Made by a program: the position numbers and the translations under genes. This document shows, in pieces, positions 17,903 through 26,566 of a stretch of DNA of 64,000 nucleotides. The DNA lies in NCBI GenBank assembly GCA_903878085.1, contig CAIRGJ010000062.1, positions 1 through 64,000 of the forward strand. Reading direction: 5' to 3'. The first letter of the stretch is position 1; each line of letters begins with the position of its first letter. The notes under the pieces were generated by a model. The model did not search any database and was not told where the DNA came from. It was given only the letters and a program-made list of their open reading frames with translations. This DNA comes from an uncultured Hyphomicrobiales bacterium. Its GTDB lineage: Bacteria; Pseudomonadota; Alphaproteobacteria; Rhizobiales; Xanthobacteraceae.

Positions 17903-18973
17903 ATGGCACCGCAGCCCGTGACGCTGCTCGCACTTGCGACCGCAGTGCCGCCGCACCGGCTGGAGCAATCGGCCGTGGCGACTTTCGCACGCCGTATCTA
18001 TGCCAAGCCGTTCGCCCGCTATCCGAAGCTCGCCGATGTTTTTGTCAACGCCGGAATCGAGCAGCGCTATTCGGTGCGCCCGCTCGACTGGTTTGAAGCG
18101 CCGCACGACTGGACCGAACGCACGAAGGCCTATCTCGACGGCGCCAGCGCGCTGTTCGTGCAGGCCGCGCAGTCGGCGCTCGATCGGGCCGGGATTTTGG
18201 CGCGCGACGTCGATGTGATCGTCACCGTCTCCTCAACGGGCATTGCGACACCAAGCCTTGAAGCGCGCGTCGGCGCGCAACTCGGGCTCAAGCCAAGCGC
18301 GGCACGCGTGCCGGTGTTCGGTCTCGGCTGTGCCGGCGGCGTCTCGGGGCTTTCGATCGGCGCCCGGCTGGCGCGCGCGGTGCCGGGCGAGAAGGTGCTG
18401 GTGGTCGTGGTCGAGCTGTGCACCTTGGCGTTCCGTTCCGACCGTAGCGCCAAGGCCGACGTGATTTCGTCGGCGCTGTTCGGCGATGGCGCCGCCGCGG
18501 TGGTGCTGCGCGCCGAGCACCGCGACGCTGCCTTGCGCATCGGCGCCGCCGCCGAGCACACGTGGCCCAATACGCTTGATGTCATGGGCTGGACCGTCGA
18601 TCCGGTCGGCTTCGGCTTCGGCTTCGGCTTCGGCGTCGTGCTGTCGCGCTCGTTGCCGCGCTTCGTCGAGCAGCGGTTGGCGGCGCCGGCGCGGCGCTTC
18701 GTCAACGCCGCGAAGTTGATCGCGCCGCAGTTCATCTGCCATCCCGGCGGTGCCAAGGTGCTCGATGCGGTCGAGACCGCGCTCGAATTGCAAAAGGGCA
18801 CGCTGCGCGACGAGCGCGATGTATTGCGCAGCCATGGCAACATGTCGGCGCCGAGCGTGCTGTTTGTGCTCGAACGCGCTCTCAAGCGCGGCTTGCGCGG
18901 ATCGGCGGTGCTCACCGCGCTCGGTCCCGGCTTCACCGCGAGCTTCCTGGCGCTGGAGGCGGCGTATGGGTGA
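17903..18973 (+). CDS. Type III polyketide synthase (chalcone/stilbene synthase family)
   Basis: This 356-residue homodimeric-type ketosynthase condenses malonyl-CoA onto an acyl-CoA starter. The catalytic triad is visible: Cys 143 in GLGCAGG, His 280 in FICHPGG and Asn 313 in HGNMSAPS. Bacterial relatives make alkylresorcinols or alkylpyrones. The product here is inferred only from the overlapping ICMT-like methyltransferase gene. A (GGCTTC)4 tract encodes a GF repeat at residues 236-243, just before the conserved GFGVVLSR. The start ATG 17903 gives the expected MAPQPVTLLALATAVP beginning. Confidence 0.92.
   Translation: MAPQPVTLLALATAVPPHRLEQSAVATFARRIYAKPFARYPKLADVFVNAGIEQRYSVRPLDWFEAPHDWTERTKAYLDGASALFVQAAQSALDRAGILARDVDVIVTVSSTGIATPSLEARVGAQLGLKPSAARVPVFGLGCAGGVSGLSIGARLARAVPGEKVLVVVVELCTLAFRSDRSAKADVISSALFGDGAAAVVLRAEHRDAALRIGAAAEHTWPNTLDVMGWTVDPVGFGFGFGFGVVLSRSLPRFVEQRLAAPARRFVNAAKLIAPQFICHPGGAKVLDAVETALELQKGTLRDERDVLRSHGNMSAPSVLFVLERALKRGLRGSAVLTALGPGFTASFLALEAAYG
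18608..18631 (+). repeat. Hexanucleotide tandem repeat (GGCTTC)4 inside the PKS gene
   Basis: Four exact GGCTTC units encode Gly-Phe repeats at about residues 236-243 of the type III PKS. Unit gain or loss keeps the frame, so it would change loop length only. Confidence 0.9.
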
Positions 18974-19532
18974 AGGAGGATGGCTGGTCGCATTCCTCGT
19001 GGTCCAGCGGTTGGCCGAACTGGCGTTGGCGGCCCGGAACACGCGGCGGCTGCGCGCCGCCGGCGGCGTCGAATTCGGCGCTTCGCATTATCCGCTGATG
19101 GTCGCGCTGCATGCGTTCTGGCTCGTCGGCCTCTGGCTGCTTGGCCATGACCGCGGCATCGACCCGGTCTGGCTTGCGGCCTTCGCCGTTTTGCAGGCCG
19201 GCCGGGTCTGGGTAATTGCCAGTTTGGGATCGCGCTGGACCACCCGCGTGATCGTCGTGCCGGGTTCCTTGGCCGTGGTGCGCGGGCCATATCGCTGGCT
19301 GCGCCATCCGAACTACCTGATCGTCGCTCTGGAAATCGCGGTGGTTCCGCTGGCGCTGGGATTGCCGGCCTTTGCGCTGGTGTTTTCGCTCCTAAATGCG
19401 GCGTTATTGGCCTATCGCATCCATGTCGAAAATCGGGCGCTTGGCTGGGCCATAGAGGCCGGCAGCGTTAACGCTGCCGGCCAAATTACGACCCAAATTA
19501 CGACCCTTGCCAATGAAACCCCAAGGCGATAG
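18966..19532 (+). CDS. Isoprenylcysteine carboxyl methyltransferase-like membrane protein
   Basis: The 188-residue membrane protein has four or more hydrophobic segments and the ICMT/phospholipid-methyltransferase signature GPYRWLRHPNYLIVALE, followed by a C-terminal RIHVENRAL helix that binds SAM in the family. Its start overlaps the PKS stop by 8 nt. Such genes pair with type III PKSs in several bacteria, where they O-methylate the resorcinol or pyrone product. The C-terminus ends in a short duplicated ITTQITT encoded by a 12-nt direct repeat. Confidence 0.88.
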   Translation: MGEGGWLVAFLVVQRLAELALAARNTRRLRAAGGVEFGASHYPLMVALHAFWLVGLWLLGHDRGIDPVWLAAFAVLQAGRVWVIASLGSRWTTRVIVVPGSLAVVRGPYRWLRHPNYLIVALEIAVVPLALGLPAFALVFSLLNAALLAYRIHVENRALGWAIEAGSVNAAGQITTQITTLANETPRR

Positions 19533-19574
19533 CTATGCCCCCGATCCTGCGGCTTAATTTCGGCCGCGGCATTG

Positions 19575-19651
19575 GCGCCCGTAGCTCAGCTGGATAGAGC
19601 ACTAGACTACGAATCTAGGGGTCAGGAGTTCGAATCTCTTCGGGCGCGCCA
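19575..19651 (+). tRNA. tRNA-Arg (anticodon ACG)
   Basis: The acceptor stem GCGCCCG (19575-19581) pairs with CGGGCGC (19641-19647). The D arm GCTC..GAGC and the anticodon stem CTAGA/TCTAG with loop CTACGAA give anticodon ACG. The T loop is TTCGAAT, and CCA is encoded (19649-19651). The 77-nt cloverleaf is complete. Confidence 0.96.
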
Positions 19652-19856
19652 AAACACGGCCAGTCAGAATAAAACTAAGAACCCCGCGTTTGCTGGCGCC
19701 GTGGTCATCGGTGGGTTTTCAGAAGCAACTGCTACGTTGATGCAGTCGCGGCTCGCGCTGAGCCGACCGGCAAAAGCCGTCGATCAATGTCCGCTTTCGG
19801 GGGTAATGCAGACGTGGCTCGGACCCAATGCCATATCCGCTACCCAAAGCGGACAT
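19643..19856. repeat. Dispersed repeat, copy A, overlapping the tRNA-Arg 3' end
   Basis: From GGCGCGCCAAA at the tRNA end to about 19815 this sequence aligns with 27906-28079 (shared blocks include GAATAAAACT, GAACCCCGCGTTTG, TCAGAAGCAACTGC and GTCGCGGCTCGCGCTGAGCC). The segment ends with an 11-bp inverted repeat, ATGTCCGCTTT (19787-19797) and AAAGCGGACAT (19846-19856). No gene is supported in this spacer. The tail may end transcription of the convergent TetR gene. Confidence 0.75.
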
Positions 19857-19864
19857 AGCTCGGA

Positions 19865-20590
19865 TTAAGAGGATCCGATCCTTGATCGCTTTGCTTTTCG
19901 CTCGGGAGCCTTGTCGAGCTTACTATCGGCGTGGCGCCTGAGTACCAGCGCTTTTTTTGTCGGGTTCATTCCGCCTATAAACAAAGTCAGTGCGCGCTGC
20001 AGCGCGACCATCCCCTCCCGCAAATCCGGGGCGTCGTGGGACAGCCAACGGCGTAATTCGACTTGGAAAATACAGAAGATCGTCCAGCCGACGAATTCCG
20101 GTGTGTCGTTTGGGGAAGCGCTCTTTTGCGCGACTGCAAGCGTTACGACTTTGCCAAGAAGGTCTATCAAACCCTCGCGGGTTGCCTGGAACCGGCCGGC
20201 CTGTGCGCCTGAATCGTAGAAGACCATTTCGCGCAGTACGAGCCGCGACAATGCCGGCTGTCGTCCAAAAAACTCGTAGTGACGCCGGGACACATCGAGA
20301 AGGTTTTCGAGCAGGGACGCTTTTTCAGTGACGGATGCTCCAGCCTCCTTTGCGATGTTTTCAAGCTCGTCATTCACAATGAGGAACAGCAAGTCGCGCT
20401 TATTGGCCGCATAAACAAAAATAGTGCCCAAACCGACGTCCGCGCGAATGGCGATTTCGCGGGTCATAGTGTCGTCAAAGCCTTTTTCAACGAACAACTC
20501 CCGCGCCGCGTCTTTGATGCGACGAAGCTTGTCGAGCTTGTTGCGCTCCCGCTGCCCCATGGGGCGAGGAGCCGGGTCTAGCATTGCCAT
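19865..20590 (-). CDS. TetR family transcriptional regulator
   Basis: The 241-residue protein has an N-terminal helix-turn-helix domain at about residues 20-66 (IKDAARELFVEKGFDDTMTREIA... VYAANKRDLLF) and a helical ligand-binding C-terminal domain. It is divergent from the ABC/hydrolase operon, and the intergenic region holds two identical-type palindromes overlapping the operon promoter, so it is most likely the local repressor. The inducer is unknown, but should be the transported substrate or a breakdown product. Confidence 0.9.
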   Translation of the reverse strand: MAMLDPAPRPMGQRERNKLDKLRRIKDAARELFVEKGFDDTMTREIAIRADVGLGTIFVYAANKRDLLFLIVNDELENIAKEAGASVTEKASLLENLLDVSRRHYEFFGRQPALSRLVLREMVFYDSGAQAGRFQATREGLIDLLGKVVTLAVAQKSASPNDTPEFVGWTIFCIFQVELRRWLSHDAPDLREGMVALQRALTLFIGGMNPTKKALVLRRHADSKLDKAPERKAKRSRIGSS

Positions 20591-20670
20591 TTTGGATCAA
20601 CTCAATCTGGGCGCTTTAGCTTCATGTTCGTCCATAAAGCTTCGGTTAGCCGATTCCCGACCGGAAAACC

Positions 20671-20710
20671 TTGACAGGATTATGAACTCGTTCAATTATG
20701 AACCTGTTCA
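20671..20710 (+). promoter_or_regulatory. Sigma-70-like promoter with twin TetR operators
   Basis: TTGACA (20671-20676) is followed after 17 nt by AATTAT (20694-20699), a fair -35/-10 pair pointing into the ABC operon. Two palindromes of form TGAAC-N2-GTTCA lie at 20683-20694 and 20699-20710, centres 16 bp apart, covering the spacer and -10. This is a typical repressor layout. Confidence 0.72.
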
Positions 20711-20770
20711 ATAAAAAAAGCCAGCGCTTCAAACAATTGCGAATGGCCGTAGAGCGTCGGGAGAGCGGAC

Positions 20771-21589
20771 GTGCAGGTGAAGGCGAAGCAAACCGTGGGC
20801 GGCGGCAAAGCCGCGGCGACCACGCCGGGCATGTCGATGTACCAGGTGAGTCTGTCTTACGGCGCGTCCTCGCCGGAGCGGCGTTTGATCCTGGAAAACA
20901 TCACGCTCGACGTCCGCGAAGGCGAGTTCTTGTGCATCGTCGGTCCGTCGGGGTCCGGCAAAACGACGTTGCTGAGAATGCTCTCCGGCCTCGTTAAGCC
21001 GACGACGGGTGAAGTTCGATTTCGCGGTCAGGTCGTTTCCGGTCCCTCGCGCGAACGCGCCATCATTTTCCAGGATTATTCCAAAGCTCTGCTGCCGTGG
21101 CGCACCGTCGCCGGTAACATCGCGCTTAGCCTGGAAGCCGAAGGCATGCGCCCGGCTGACCAACAGCCCATCGTAGCGGCGCTGCTTTCGAAGATGGGCA
21201 TCGTTCGCGCCGCAAACCAATTTCCGGGCCAACTTTCCGGCGGGATGCAGCAGCGCGTGCAGATCGCGCGTTGTCTCGCGCAACGTCCCAAGATCTTGCT
21301 GATGGATGAGCCGTTCGGCGCGCTCGACGCCATGACGCGCCAAGCGCTTCAAGACGAGATTTTAATTCTGAGCGGCGAACAGCGGATGACCGTGGTCTTC
21401 ATCACCCACGATCTCGAGGAAGCAATTTACCTCGGCGATCGTGTGGTCGTCTTGGGCGACACGCCGGCCCGAATTATTGAAACGATCGACGTCGATCTGC
21501 CCCGCCCGCGCGATCAACTGACCACGCGCGAAGACCCCCGATTTCTCGCCCACCGCCATCGCCTCTTTGGCCTCTTGCGGAGGCATTGA
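20771..21589 (+). CDS. ABC transporter ATP-binding protein, nitrate/sulfonate/taurine type
   Basis: The 272-residue ATPase shows Walker [10 protein letters not shown], signature LSGGMQQR, Walker [13 protein letters not shown] and the switch His in FITHDLEEA. It most resembles SsuB/TauB/NrtD-type subunits that power uptake of small organic solutes. GTG 20771 is preceded by GGGAGAG. A later ATG at 20831 is an alternative start. It heads a same-strand run of seven genes ending at 27568, with close spacing (permease ATG 3 nt after its stop). Confidence 0.9.
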   Translation: MQVKAKQTVGGGKAAATTPGMSMYQVSLSYGASSPERRLILENITLDVREGEFLCIVGPSGSGKTTLLRMLSGLVKPTTGEVRFRGQVVSGPSRERAIIFQDYSKALLPWRTVAGNIALSLEAEGMRPADQQPIVAALLSKMGIVRAANQFPGQLSGGMQQRVQIARCLAQRPKILLMDEPFGALDAMTRQALQDEILILSGEQRMTVVFITHDLEEAIYLGDRVVVLGDTPARIIETIDVDLPRPRDQLTTREDPRFLAHRHRLFGLLRRH

Positions 21590-21592
21590 GCA

Positions 21593-22345
21593 ATGAAACG
21601 CATTCTCATCGGCTCGATTCTGCCGGCGCTCTTCATCGCTAGTTGGGAAATATCGAGCCGCACCGGCTTGCTGACACTTGAGTCTCTGTCGCGGCCTTCG
21701 GACATCCTTCGGGCCGGCATAGCCGGCCTCGCGGACGGCTCAATTCTCGTCGCCACCGGACAAACATTCGAGACCGCGCTGTTCGGCCTGGCGGTTGCGG
21801 CTGTCGCCGGCATCATCGCTGGCGCCGTGCTCGGCCTATCGCCGGTTCTTGAGCGCGTAGTCGATCCGACCATAGAAGCATTGCGGCCGATTCCGGCGGT
21901 CGCCTTCATTCCGCTCGCTCTCATGATGTTCGGCTTCGGCATATCGATGGAAGCGACCATCGTGGCTTACGCGTGTGTATGGCCGATCTTGATCGTCACA
22001 ATCTCCGCCGTAAAAGCGATTGAGCCGCGCCTGCTGGAGGTTGCCGACACCCTCGAAATGAATTTCGTTGAGCGGCTCCGCAAGATCATTCTTCCTGCGG
22101 CGTTCGTCAGGATCAATGTAGGGCTGCGTGTTGCTACCGGCATCGCACTCGTTGTCGCGGTCACCGTCGAGATCGTCCTCAATCCACGCGGGCTTGGTTA
22201 CAGCCTGATGCTGGCTCAACAGTCGCTGCGCGTGGACATCATGTACGCCCAACTATTGTGGTTGTGCGTGATCGGCTACGTCCTCAATGCGCTCCTGCGC
22301 AACATTGGTCCAGCTTCGATTGTCTTATCGAGGGCGGGCCGATGA
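21593..22345 (+). CDS. ABC transporter permease (SsuC/TauC family)
   Basis: The 250-residue inner-membrane protein has about six helices and the BPD_transp_1 coupling loop (EVADTLEMNFVERLRKIILPAA, residues about 142-163). It overlaps the following permease gene by 4 nt (ATGA). Two different permease genes imply a heterodimeric membrane channel. Confidence 0.9.
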   Translation: MKRILIGSILPALFIASWEISSRTGLLTLESLSRPSDILRAGIAGLADGSILVATGQTFETALFGLAVAAVAGIIAGAVLGLSPVLERVVDPTIEALRPIPAVAFIPLALMMFGFGISMEATIVAYACVWPILIVTISAVKAIEPRLLEVADTLEMNFVERLRKIILPAAFVRINVGLRVATGIALVVAVTVEIVLNPRGLGYSLMLAQQSLRVDIMYAQLLWLCVIGYVLNALLRNIGPASIVLSRAGR

Positions 22346-23106
22346 GGAAGATCGATCCCCTCACAATCGCGGCCTTCGGATTTGCGCTTGCACTAATTCT
22401 GGCATGGCAACTACTCGCCGAGCTGAATTTTATCTCCCCTATCTTTTTCCCGTCACCGTCGCGCGCGCTATCGGTTCTCGCTGCGCGCGTTTTGGACGGT
22501 TCGATCTGGACGCCATTCTTCGCGACCGCATTGCGGATGCTATTCGGGTGGGCGCTCGCATCGCTTGCCGGCATCGCAATCGGCGCTGCGATCGGGTCGT
22601 CGCGTCTTGCGCGTGATCTTTTGGAGCCGACGCTCGATTTCATCCGGCCGTTGCCCGCGTCCGCGATGATCCCGATTGCGGTTCTATTTCTAGGATTATC
22701 GAATGCGATGTCGCTTTCCGTCATCGCATTCGGCGCCATCTGGCCGGTTCTGCTGGCAACGGTTCACGGCTTTAGTTCGGTGCAGCCGGAGCTGCGGCAA
22801 GTCTCGGATGTCCTCGGTTTCAGCCGCTTCGAATTCCTCAAAAAGATCGCGTTGCCGTCCGCCTTTCCAGACATCATCGCCGGCCTTCGCGTCAGTTTGG
22901 CGATTTCGCTTATTCTCGCGGTCGTGACCGAAATGCAGGCCTCGCTGCCGGGCCTAGGGTGGGACATTTTCTTCGCCCAGCGCATGTATCGCAGCGCCGA
23001 CCTCTACGCAGGGCTCGTTCTGCTCGGCGTCATGGGGCTCACCGCCAATCACGCACTCATGCTGTTTGAACGCCGCGTTCTGCGCTGGCGAAATTTGCAC
23101 GCTTAA
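22342..23106 (+). CDS. ABC transporter permease (SsuC/TauC family), second subunit
   Basis: This 254-residue membrane protein starts MRKIDPLTIAAFGF at ATG 22342, inside the stop of the preceding permease gene. It has about six helices and the EAA-like loop QVSDVLGFSRFEFLKKIALPSAFP. It is likely the heterodimer partner of the upstream permease. Confidence 0.9.
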   Translation: MRKIDPLTIAAFGFALALILAWQLLAELNFISPIFFPSPSRALSVLAARVLDGSIWTPFFATALRMLFGWALASLAGIAIGAAIGSSRLARDLLEPTLDFIRPLPASAMIPIAVLFLGLSNAMSLSVIAFGAIWPVLLATVHGFSSVQPELRQVSDVLGFSRFEFLKKIALPSAFPDIIAGLRVSLAISLILAVVTEMQASLPGLGWDIFFAQRMYRSADLYAGLVLLGVMGLTANHALMLFERRVLRWRNLHA

Positions 23107-23131
23107 CAAAATAACCTGGGAGGGAAGCACT

Positions 23132-24052
23132 ATGAGAAATATTCTAAAGCTTGCGGCTCTGGGATGTCTGGCGGTTTCTTACCTCGCAACTCCGGCCATT
23201 GCCGAACCGGCCAAAGTGGCCATCGGCTATCCGCCTGCAACGGATTTTCTGGCGGTTTATGTGGCCAAAGAGAAGGGCATCTTTGCCAAACACAACATCG
23301 ACGCGACGCCGACAAAGCTACCCGTCGTCACCAACATTCCTTCGGCCGTCGTGTCTGGGAGTATCCAGATCGGCATGACCACCGTGCCGGTTCTGTTGCA
23401 GGCGGTCGATGGCGGTCTCGACTTTGTGTTGATCGCAGGCGCTGCCCATCACACCAAGGCAAGTCCGTTCATCAGCCTGATAGCGCGCAAAGACGTAAAG
23501 ATCGAAAAGCCGGCGGATATCGTCGGCAAGAAAGTAGGCGTGCCCGGCATCAACAGCGTGATCGATGTGATGTTCCGCAAATGGTTGATCAACAACAAGG
23601 TGCCCGTCGATCAAGTCAAGATTATCGAGGCGCCGCTGCCGCAGCTTCCCGATTTACTGAAAGGCGGCACGCTCGATCTGGTTGCCATCGTCGAACCCAT
23701 GCGGACGCGGATTATCGCAAGCGATACCGGTTACGTCGCTGCGGAATATGTCGGGGAAGTTGATCCCGACGTCTTGATCAGCGCCTGGATGACGACCGGC
23801 GATTGGGCAAGGAAAAATCCGCAAGTCATCAAGGATTTCCGCGCTGCCATCGACGAAGGTCTTGCCTTCATAAAATCAAATCCGGACGAGGCCAAAGAAA
23901 TCGAGAAGAAATATCTCGGCTTCAATTCGCCGCGTTTCCCGACGTTTGAAAACAAGGCCAAGTCCGACGATCTCAAGGTCTTTATCGGCATCGGCAAGGA
24001 ACTTGGCCTTTATCGCGCTGCGCTCGATCCGACGAAGCTGGTGCTCCCGTAA
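23132..24052 (+). CDS. ABC transporter substrate-binding protein, NMT1/THI5-like
   Basis: The 306-residue periplasmic protein has a signal peptide (about 1-24, cut near ATPAIA), then an SsuA/NMT1-like fold: KVAIGYPPATDFLAVYVAKEKGIF, TVPVLLQAVDGG and GKKVGVPGINSVIDVMF. Family ligands include sulfonates, pyrimidine precursors and aromatic acids; this ligand is unknown. ATG 23132 follows a strong GGGAGGG. Its order (ATPase, two permeases, then binding protein) is unusual, and it leads directly into the catabolic genes. Confidence 0.9.
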   Translation: MRNILKLAALGCLAVSYLATPAIAEPAKVAIGYPPATDFLAVYVAKEKGIFAKHNIDATPTKLPVVTNIPSAVVSGSIQIGMTTVPVLLQAVDGGLDFVLIAGAAHHTKASPFISLIARKDVKIEKPADIVGKKVGVPGINSVIDVMFRKWLINNKVPVDQVKIIEAPLPQLPDLLKGGTLDLVAIVEPMRTRIIASDTGYVAAEYVGEVDPDVLISAWMTTGDWARKNPQVIKDFRAAIDEGLAFIKSNPDEAKEIEKKYLGFNSPRFPTFENKAKSDDLKVFIGIGKELGLYRAALDPTKLVLP

Positions 24053-24087
24053 ACCCGTCGAGCAAGACACCAAAGGACTCTGATTTC

Positions 24088-25896
24088 ATGACCGAAAATT
24101 CGCGTTCAGTGACCGCTTTGCCGGCGGCGAGCGACAGTCCGCCGGGCAACTACGATCGAACGCCCAGCGATCACGGAATGATTGTCGAAAAGGACGTCGC
24201 CGTGCCGATGCGCGACGGCGTCAATCTGTCGGTCGATATTTATCGCCCCGATACCGCTGGCAAGTTTCCGGCCTTGTTGGCGTTTTCGATCTACAACAAA
24301 GATCTGCAGGGGCCCGACGTCGCAAAGACGCTGCCGCCCCAGCCGGCCTGGTCTTCGCTTTGGGCCGGGTTGCTGGAAGCGGGCGACACCAAGTTCTTCG
24401 TCTCGCGAGGCTATAGCCACATCATCGGCTCGCCGCGCGGCGTCGCGAAATCCGACGGCGGCGGCAGCCGGCAATGGGACAGCTACGACCTCATCGAATG
24501 GATCGCGGCGCAGCCCTGGTGCGATGGCAACGTCGGGATGGTCGGAATCTCCGGCTTCGGCGCCGAGCAGTTCCACGTCGCGCGGCAAAATCCGCCTCAT
24601 CTCAAGGCAATCTTTCCACTCGATCCGCGCGGCGCCTACGGGACTTTGGGAAGTTTTCGCGAAGAATACCCCGGCGGCGTGCTGCATCTTTTCCGCTATC
24701 TGATCATGCATTTCGCTGCCATGCATCAGACCAAAGGCAAGCCTGGAACGCTGCCGCCGGAGCGAGAAGCGCTTTGGCAGGAGGCGATGAACAATCCGGA
24801 CTACCGGATGTATCCGCACCTTTTCAACGTGCTGACGCAAAAGGGTCAGCACATGCCGCCTTACTTCGAATTGCTGATCGATCCTTACGACAAGGAGGCG
24901 GCGGTTCGTGATGCCGAGCAATCGCTCGAACGCATCAAGGTACCGACTTATACCGGTTCGGGTTGGTACGCTTACACATACAAAACGCATTTGAACGGGG
25001 CGCAAAACTACTTCGAGAAGATCGCGGCGCCGAAGAAACTAATGTTCCTGGGTCCGGCGCATCTGGAACGCCCATTTCATAGCCTGCATGGCGAAATTCT
25101 GCGTTGGCACGATCACTGGCTGAAAAATATCGACACCGGCATCATGAACGATCCGCCGGTTCGTTATTGGGTGATGGGCGCCAATGAATGGCGCAGCGGC
25201 GCCGATTGGCCGTTGCCCGAGACTCAGTGGACGAAGTTTTATCTCAACAGTTGGGAGCGGCTACAGGCCACGCCATTCACGCCCTCCAGCGTTGACGACG
25301 AACTTCCGGCGGACGCCTTCGCCCAGATGCCGCCGACCCAGACAAACGCTGTTCAGGCGCTGCGGTATATGACCGACCCGCTGCCCGAGGACCTGCTGAT
25401 CGCGGGCCCGTCCGTCTTGAATCTGTTTGCGGCAATCGATCAAGACGACACCAACTGGATTGTGTCGCTCAAGGACGTCGGGCCCGATGGCTCGGTGCGC
25501 ACGGTACGCGAAGGTGAGCGCGACTTGCCGCGCGATTTGCATGAACGTGAATTGACACGCGGCTGGCTCAAGGCGTCGCATCGCGCCGTCGATCCGGCGC
25601 GTTCGAAACCGTGGCGCCCGTGGCATCCCTTGACCAGGCAGGCCCAGAAGAAAGTCGTTCCGGGAGAAGTCACCGAGTACGCCATCGAGATTTTGGCGAC
25701 GGCAAATCTGTTCAGGCGCGGCCATCGCATCTGCATCGATATTGCGAGCGCGGATATGCCGACCGGCGTCGGCGGCGCCACCAACGCTGAATACGTCCCC
25801 AATCACATCGTCAGCAGCAAGACGACGCTGCATAAAATCTATCACGACGGGAAACGGCCATCGCACCTGTTGCTGCCCGTCATCCCGCAAGGCTGA
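24088..25896 (+). CDS. CocE/NonD family X-Pro dipeptidyl-peptidase-like hydrolase
   Basis: The 602-residue alpha/beta hydrolase has the S15 catalytic domain, with VPMRDGVNLSVDIYRP near residue 39, the nucleophile elbow GMVGISGFG (Ser 155) and the oxyanion-region SPRGVAKSDG, followed by a C-terminal jelly-roll PepX_C domain (about 365-600, containing RRGHRICIDIASADMP). There is no signal peptide, so it is probably cytoplasmic. Family enzymes cleave esters or amides such as cocaine or glutaryl-7-ACA. The substrate is presumably what the upstream ABC system imports. Confidence 0.88.
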   Translation: MTENSRSVTALPAASDSPPGNYDRTPSDHGMIVEKDVAVPMRDGVNLSVDIYRPDTAGKFPALLAFSIYNKDLQGPDVAKTLPPQPAWSSLWAGLLEAGDTKFFVSRGYSHIIGSPRGVAKSDGGGSRQWDSYDLIEWIAAQPWCDGNVGMVGISGFGAEQFHVARQNPPHLKAIFPLDPRGAYGTLGSFREEYPGGVLHLFRYLIMHFAAMHQTKGKPGTLPPEREALWQEAMNNPDYRMYPHLFNVLTQKGQHMPPYFELLIDPYDKEAAVRDAEQSLERIKVPTYTGSGWYAYTYKTHLNGAQNYFEKIAAPKKLMFLGPAHLERPFHSLHGEILRWHDHWLKNIDTGIMNDPPVRYWVMGANEWRSGADWPLPETQWTKFYLNSWERLQATPFTPSSVDDELPADAFAQMPPTQTNAVQALRYMTDPLPEDLLIAGPSVLNLFAAIDQDDTNWIVSLKDVGPDGSVRTVREGERDLPRDLHERELTRGWLKASHRAVDPARSKPWRPWHPLTRQAQKKVVPGEVTEYAIEILATANLFRRGHRICIDIASADMPTGVGGATNAEYVPNHIVSSKTTLHKIYHDGKRPSHLLLPVIPQG

Positions 25897-25935
25897 AGCC
25901 GAAATCAACCCGATATTTTCAACCGGAGTTCTGAA

Positions 25936-26526
25936 ATGAGTCAGTCGTCGTCGCAGGCCAAGGTGGTTCCGGGGCCGGAAATCAAGCGGTTCCGGCGCGT
26001 CGTGACCGGACACGACCTGCAAGGTCAATCGGTTATCACGTCGGATGCGGCGACGCCTCACGTTATGCCGATCATGGATCAACCAAACTTCGCCGTGACC
26101 GACTTTTGGAAGACGTTTTCGACCCCCGCTGACAACAGCGACACAACCACGAGCGATCCATGCGCGCTACCGATCCAGGTTGCGCCTCCCGCCTCGGGAA
26201 GCGTCTTCCGGGTCGTCCAGTTTCCGCCCGACAAGGACTGGGCCGCCAAAGCCGCAGCCATGGGCGGTGCAGTCGCCATCGACGAGACCGCAAAATCCGC
26301 CAGCAAAGGCGGCGAGGTCCGCCACGCTCACATGCATCGAACCCGCTCCATCGACTACGCCATCGTTCTTTCAGGCGAGATCTGGGCCGTCATGGACGTG
26401 GGCGAGACCAAGCTCGTGGCAGGTGACGTGCTGGTGCAGCGGGGGACAAACCATGCTTGGGCCAATCGCTCAAACGTTCCTTGCGTGATTGCGTTCGTTC
26501 TGCTCGACGCCGTCCCGATTTCCTAA
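25936..26526 (+). CDS. Cupin domain protein
   Basis: The 196-residue protein has a single C-terminal cupin barrel. The metal-site motif HAHMHRTRSIDYAIVLSGE (about residues 132-150) and the second motif VQRGTNHAWANRS (about 170-182) give a plausible His/His/Glu/His metal centre. An N-terminal extension (VVTGHDLQGQSVI) is typical of a cupin group seen with hydrolases and oxygenases. Enzymatic or binding roles are both possible. It lies 39 nt after the hydrolase gene in the same operon. Confidence 0.82.
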   Translation: MSQSSSQAKVVPGPEIKRFRRVVTGHDLQGQSVITSDAATPHVMPIMDQPNFAVTDFWKTFSTPADNSDTTTSDPCALPIQVAPPASGSVFRVVQFPPDKDWAAKAAAMGGAVAIDETAKSASKGGEVRHAHMHRTRSIDYAIVLSGEIWAVMDVGETKLVAGDVLVQRGTNHAWANRSNVPCVIAFVLLDAVPIS

Positions 26527-26566
26527 ATTTCGCACGATCACATCATTCGATCTACGGAGAACTACC

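Noticed and set aside
19572-19868. Open frame running through tRNA-Arg into the repeat
   Set aside because: It begins in the tRNA and its downstream part is a non-coding repeat with copies elsewhere.
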